Shown in pieces: positions 22,379-24,910 of a stretch of 24,910 bases of DNA. The translations under genes were made by a program, and so were the position numbers. The DNA is from JBDNJM01 sp041687755 (GTDB taxonomy: Bacteria > Planctomycetota > UBA1135 > GCA-002686595), in assembly GCA_041687755.1 (NCBI GenBank), contig JBDNJM010000119.1:1-24910 (forward strand), written 5' to 3'. Every line of letters starts with the position of its first letter. Positions within the stretch are counted from its first letter, which is position 1. The notes under the pieces were generated by a model. The model searched no databases, had not been told where the DNA came from, and saw only the letters and a list, made by a program, of their open reading frames with translations.

Positions 22379-22397
22379 ATTGAGATTGCGTCTCAAT
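22379..22397. promoter_or_regulatory. Fur-box-like operator
   Basis: ATTGAGATTGCGTCTCAAT is a perfect inverted repeat with 7-bp arms and a 5-bp centre. Its TTGAGA-N5-TCTCAA core has the arms and spacing of Fur-family boxes of the TTGAGAATnATTCTCAA type. It stands about 50 bases before the bacterioferritin-like start (22448) and about 63 bases from the divergent small gene (22315), in a locally AT-richer patch. Iron-responsive control of one or both genes is inferred. Confidence 0.65.
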
Positions 22398-22447
22398 TCA
22401 GGAATTGCCCCCTTGCCATCGACCCCCGGGGCGACCAACCTGCGCCC

Positions 22448-22894
22448 ATGAGCCAGTTCCACAAGGCCGGATCGCCGGAAGTCATCGAAACCCTCCAGAA
22501 CATCGTCGAGCTCGAGATGGCCGGAGTCGTCCGCTTCGCCCACTACGCCCTGATGGTGACCGGCCCCCACCGGATTCCGATCGTCGAGTTTCTCAACGGC
22601 CAGGCCGTGGAGTCGCTCCAGCACGCCCAGCGGGCCGGTGAGATCCTGACCGGGCTGGGCGGGCACCCGCACATGCGCGTGGCGCCGATCGAGGAGACCG
22701 GCGAGCATTCGGTCGAGGCGATTCTGAATGAGAGCTACGAGCACGAGTCCACCGCGATCGAGGCGTACCGCAGGCTGCTCGGCCACGTGGAGGGGCACAG
22801 CGTCTTCCTCGAGGAGTTCGCGCGCTCGATGGTGGCCACCGAGGAAGAGCACATGATCGAGCTGGGCAAGATGCAGCGCGATCTGGGCGCGTGA
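22448..22894 (+). CDS. bacterioferritin/ferritin-like di-iron protein
   Basis: This 148-aa, mostly helical protein has the size and four-helix layout of bacterioferritin-like proteins, which oxidise and store iron or protect against it. Candidate di-iron ligands lie in each helix: E21/E23 in helix A, E55 and H59 in helix B (ESLQHA), E98/E100 in helix C (YEHES), and E132-x-x-H135 in helix D (EEEH). In classical bacterioferritin the helix-B pair is ExxH; here the residue three before H59 is Ser and the Glu is four before, so the site may be slightly altered or my alignment is off by one. A heme-ligand Met cannot be assigned with confidence. The start is ATG 22448 without an obvious Shine-Dalgarno. 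The Fur-box-like palindrome upstream supports an iron role. It overlaps the next gene by GTGA. Confidence 0.85.
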   Translation: MSQFHKAGSPEVIETLQNIVELEMAGVVRFAHYALMVTGPHRIPIVEFLNGQAVESLQHAQRAGEILTGLGGHPHMRVAPIEETGEHSVEAILNESYEHESTAIEAYRRLLGHVEGHSVFLEEFARSMVATEEEHMIELGKMQRDLGA

Positions 22895-23379
22895 GCTCCT
22901 CTGCGGTGACGGCCGCCCTTGCGGCCTTCCTGGACTCGCCCCAGGCGCGCGGCCTCCCGGGCCCCGCGGAGGCGACCAAGCAGCAGGCCGAGGCGTTCTT
23001 CAAGGCTTGCATCCTGGACCTTGGTGTGGCGCCAGAGTCGCTCGACTCCCAGGCCGCGGAAGAGGTCGTCGCGAGCGGTCTGCCCCGCCGGCTGCCGCCC
23101 AAGGCCGCAGGCATGGAGCAGCTCCCCGACCTCCTGGACGCCCTCGTCGCGCACCTCGAGGAGACCCGCGTCGTGACCCAGGCCTTCGAGATGCGCATGG
23201 GGTTCGACCGGGGTGCGCCGCTGGCGGTCGAGGCGGTGCGCAGCGGTGCGAACGCGGGTGAGCAGGTCGTGGAGCGTCAGGCGCCGGTCGTGCACCGCGC
23301 CGAGAAGCTGGGCCGCAACGATCCGTGCTTCTGCGGGAGCGGGAAGAAGTTCAAGAAGTGCTGTGGAAAACCCGCATAG
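22891..23379 (+). CDS. SEC-C (SecA C-terminal-type zinc motif) protein
   Basis: This 162-aa protein ends in a SEC-C motif, RNDPCFCGSGKKFKKCCGK, with Cys146, Cys148, Cys157 and Cys158 as the zinc ligands (CxC-x8-CC). In SecA this motif binds zinc and contacts SecB and ribosomes; stand-alone proteins with it are mostly uncharacterised. The remaining ~135 residues are Ala/Leu/Glu-rich helices that I cannot assign. The start is GTG at 22891, which overlaps the ferritin stop as GTGA, so the two genes are probably co-translated. The shared operon suggests a metal or protein-quality role, but this is only context. Confidence 0.85.
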   Translation: MSSSAVTAALAAFLDSPQARGLPGPAEATKQQAEAFFKACILDLGVAPESLDSQAAEEVVASGLPRRLPPKAAGMEQLPDLLDALVAHLEETRVVTQAFEMRMGFDRGAPLAVEAVRSGANAGEQVVERQAPVVHRAEKLGRNDPCFCGSGKKFKKCCGKPA

Positions 23380-23397
23380 CTAGGGAACTACCCTAGC
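23379..23397. terminator. inverted repeat at the end of the ferritin/SEC-C operon
   Basis: GCTAGGG (23379-23385) and CCCTAGC (23391-23397) form a perfect 7-bp stem with a 5-nt loop. It begins in the last base of the SEC-C stop codon. No T-tract follows. It could be the operon terminator or an operator for the gene at 23582. The remaining bases to 23581 show no gene. Confidence 0.4.
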
Positions 23398-23581
23398 CTG
23401 AAGGCGCCCCGTAGCGGGCTTGAGCGGGGCATCGCGGAAGAATTCGGCGAACAACTTAGGTGGGCTTCAAGGGCCGGGAACGGCGGGGTCGAGGAACGGG
23501 GAGTGAGCCATATCTCTCAATTCCCCAAGGTCCGGACTCCGGGACAGCCTACCCCAGGTTGTTCTTCCGCCGGGGCGCCCC

Positions 23582-24769
23582 ATGCCTGCTACGCCTAAGG
23601 CGCTCGTCGTCGACGAGGACGCGTTTCTGCTGGAGGCCTGCGCGGAGACCCTGCGCGGACAGCTCGACCTAGTCCCTTGCGACGACCCGGAGGAAGCGCT
23701 GGCGATCCTGGGCCGCAAGCGCGGCTATTGCGTCGTCTTGGCAGGGGACGAGCTGCAGGGGATGGGGGGCGTGGAGCTGCTGAAGCAGGCCGCCGTCCGT
23801 GCGCCGGAGGTGGTCCGGGTGCTGCTCTCGAACACGGCCAGTGTGCTGCGCGTGTCGCAAGCAGTAAACGAAGCGGGCGTGTTCCGGTTCCTGCCCCACC
23901 CGGCGGATCCCACCGAGGTGTGCCGCGTGCTCTCGGAGGCATGCGATGAAGCGCTCAAGCACCAGGGCGGCCGCAGCGAGGGAGAGTCGTTGGCCTGCAG
24001 CACGCGGGAACTGTTGATCGAGCTGCTGAGCACGGCCCGGCCCGAAGCCAACGCGCGCGCTAATCGCTTGCGCGACCGGGTCGTCCTCGCGTTCAAGCGC
24101 CTGGGAGTCCCGCGCCAGTGGGAGATCGAGGCCGCCGCCGAGATGTGTCAAATCGGCTGGGCGAACCTCCCGAGCGGGTCCGAGATCGAAGAGCTGCACA
24201 CGCGGGCGTACGAGAAGGTCGCGAAGACGGTCATCGAACTCTCCGCGAGCCTGCTTAGCGGCCTGCCCGGGATGGAGAAGGTGACCGAGATCATTCGCCA
24301 CCAGGACATCGCCGTGGATCGGGCCCGAGCGATGGGCCACCCCGTGACGAAGCTGGGCGTCCAGGTCCTCGGGCTTGCTCTCGAGCTGGACCGCATGGTC
24401 GAGGTTGGCGCGACGGAGGCTCAGGCGGGCGAGGTGCTGCACACCTGCGAGAGCAGGGTCGACCCCCGTCTGTTGGACGCCCTCTCGGGCGATTCGGCCG
24501 CGCACCACGCCTCTGGGCGACCTGGCTCCTCCACGGCAAGCGGCCAGTCTGCGGCCGTCCGGCCCACCGTGCGGCTGAACTTCGGCGAGCTCGATCCAGG
24601 GCAGGTCATCGCGGAAGACCTCCTGTCCGGGTCGGGAACCCGCCTGTTGATCGCGGGCGTCACCCTGACGCGCTCCTCCATCGAACGCCTCGCCAGTTAC
24701 CGGCAGCTCGGACTGCTGGGAGCCAACGAGCTCGCTGTGTTCGTCGACTCGCCCGATCTCGCAGCATGA
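23582..24769 (+). CDS. degenerate receiver plus degenerate HD-GYP-like domain protein
   Basis: This 395-aa protein has a response-regulator-like N-terminus (residues ~5-125): ALVVDED with acidic residues at 11-13, VVLAGDELQGMGG at 51-63, LLSNTAS at 81-87 and FRFLPHP at 101-107. Against RpfG-type receivers, the phospho-acceptor Asp position is G55 (D56 is one residue late) and the conserved Lys is replaced around P105-H106, so normal phosphorylation is doubtful. Residues ~135-310 follow the helical layout of HD-GYP output domains (MCQIGWANLPSGSEIEELHTRAYEK..., then MEKVTEIIRHQD), but the HD pair is C189-Q190 and the GYP motif is missing, so cyclic-di-GMP hydrolysis is unlikely. A Ser/Ala/Gly linker leads to a C-terminal ~70-residue segment (LNFGELDPGQVIAEDLLSGSGTRLLIAGVTLT) seen at the ends of similar proteins. 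It probably works as a protein-interaction or ligand-binding regulator. It is monocistronic and starts at ATG 23582. Confidence 0.75.
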   Translation: MPATPKALVVDEDAFLLEACAETLRGQLDLVPCDDPEEALAILGRKRGYCVVLAGDELQGMGGVELLKQAAVRAPEVVRVLLSNTASVLRVSQAVNEAGVFRFLPHPADPTEVCRVLSEACDEALKHQGGRSEGESLACSTRELLIELLSTARPEANARANRLRDRVVLAFKRLGVPRQWEIEAAAEMCQIGWANLPSGSEIEELHTRAYEKVAKTVIELSASLLSGLPGMEKVTEIIRHQDIAVDRARAMGHPVTKLGVQVLGLALELDRMVEVGATEAQAGEVLHTCESRVDPRLLDALSGDSAAHHASGRPGSSTASGQSAAVRPTVRLNFGELDPGQVIAEDLLSGSGTRLLIAGVTLTRSSIERLASYRQLGLLGANELAVFVDSPDLAA

Positions 24770-24869
24770 AGAGCTCCAGTCCTCCAACCGTCGCCGCCCA
24801 GGACCCTGGTGGGCTTGACCGGATGCTAGATCGGAAGGCCGGCTGAGCGAGCCATCTGGTTCGGGGGAA

Positions 24870-24909
24870 CGATACGGTGCCCGATACGGTGCCTGCCCGA
24901 TACGGTGCC
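24870..24909. repeat. three direct copies of a 12-bp unit
   Basis: CGATACGGTGCC occurs at 24870-24881, 24882-24893 (directly tandem) and 24898-24909, with TGCC between the second and third. The array reaches the window edge and may continue. No gene is seen in 24770-24910. Similar ATACGGTGCC-type units occur, as far as I recall, beside REP/IS200-like transposase genes, but nothing inside the window proves a link. Confidence 0.7.
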
Positions 24910-24910
24910 A

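Noticed and set aside
22217..22852. 211-aa minus-strand frame covering the ferritin-like gene
   Set aside because: Only its last 32 codons look like a protein; the rest is antisense to a clear ferritin-like gene.
20600..22894. Iron or metal link between the ferritin-like locus and a metal-binding isonitrile product
   Set aside because: Isonitrile lipopeptides can bind metals, but an unrelated gene and about 1.9 kb separate the loci, and I see no Fur-like box in the cluster's divergent promoter; adjacency may be chance.
1..24910. CRISPR arrays, tRNA or rRNA genes, complete insertion sequences
   Set aside because: None seen by eye; the only short repeats are the three 12-bp units at the right edge.

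Overview
The window is high-GC bacterial DNA (roughly 70% by eye). It carries a complete-looking secondary-metabolite gene cluster flanked by ordinary chromosomal genes. Weak or absent Shine-Dalgarno sites, an ELWxxDGT-repeat protein with a 'GxGC' type C-terminal domain, a small Cys-rich basic protein and a degenerate receiver/HD-GYP protein suggest a planctomycete, or a similarly GC-rich deltaproteobacterial-type lineage. This taxonomic call is an inference.

Left flank (1-2116): an uncertain gene tail, then a broken ELWxxDGT-repeat gene. Its reading frame is intact from 191 to 2116 except for two in-frame stop codons.

Biosynthetic cluster (2155-20488): I read this as an isonitrile-lipopeptide-type (INLP) pathway, related to ScoA-E of Streptomyces and Rv0097-Rv0101 of Mycobacterium tuberculosis. 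The leftward operon is (i) a ScoE/Rv0097-like Fe(II)/2-oxoglutarate dioxygenase (18628-17669), (ii) a 2453-aa megasynthase (17669-10308) and (iii) a dimodular NRPS C-A-T-C-A-T-R (10306-2822) with a terminal thioester reductase. The megasynthase begins with an FcoT/ScoD-type hot-dog domain and an ACP, fused to a fully reducing PKS module (KS-AT-DH-ER-KR-ACP). The first junction overlaps as TGATG; the second has a 1-nt gap. An acyl-CoA/ACP ligase (18929-20488; the ScoC/FadD10 role) is transcribed divergently from the dioxygenase. An EntD/Sfp-type phosphopantetheinyl transferase (2155-2820) converges on the NRPS and would activate its four carrier domains' Ser residues. All five INLP functions (ligase, ACP, FcoT/ScoD, dioxygenase, reductase-terminated NRPS) are present. 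The FcoT-ACP-PKS fusion is not part of the described Sco or Rv systems and is the most notable feature of the window.

Proposed logic (inference): the ligase loads a fatty acid on an ACP; the FcoT domain handles glycine addition to, or release of, the acyl chain; the dioxygenase turns the N-carboxymethyl amine into an isonitrile; the PKS module adds a reduced two-carbon unit before or after this step; the NRPS joins the acyl group to two amino acids; and the R domain releases an aldehyde or alcohol.

Right flank (20489-24910): a 425-aa protein of unknown function (minus); a 339-bp gap with a perfect 17-bp-stem hairpin; a 32-aa Cys-rich basic protein (minus) divergent from a bacterioferritin-like gene across a Fur-box-like palindrome; a SEC-C zinc-motif protein overlapping the ferritin gene; a degenerate receiver/HD-GYP protein; and, at the right edge, three copies of a 12-bp repeat.
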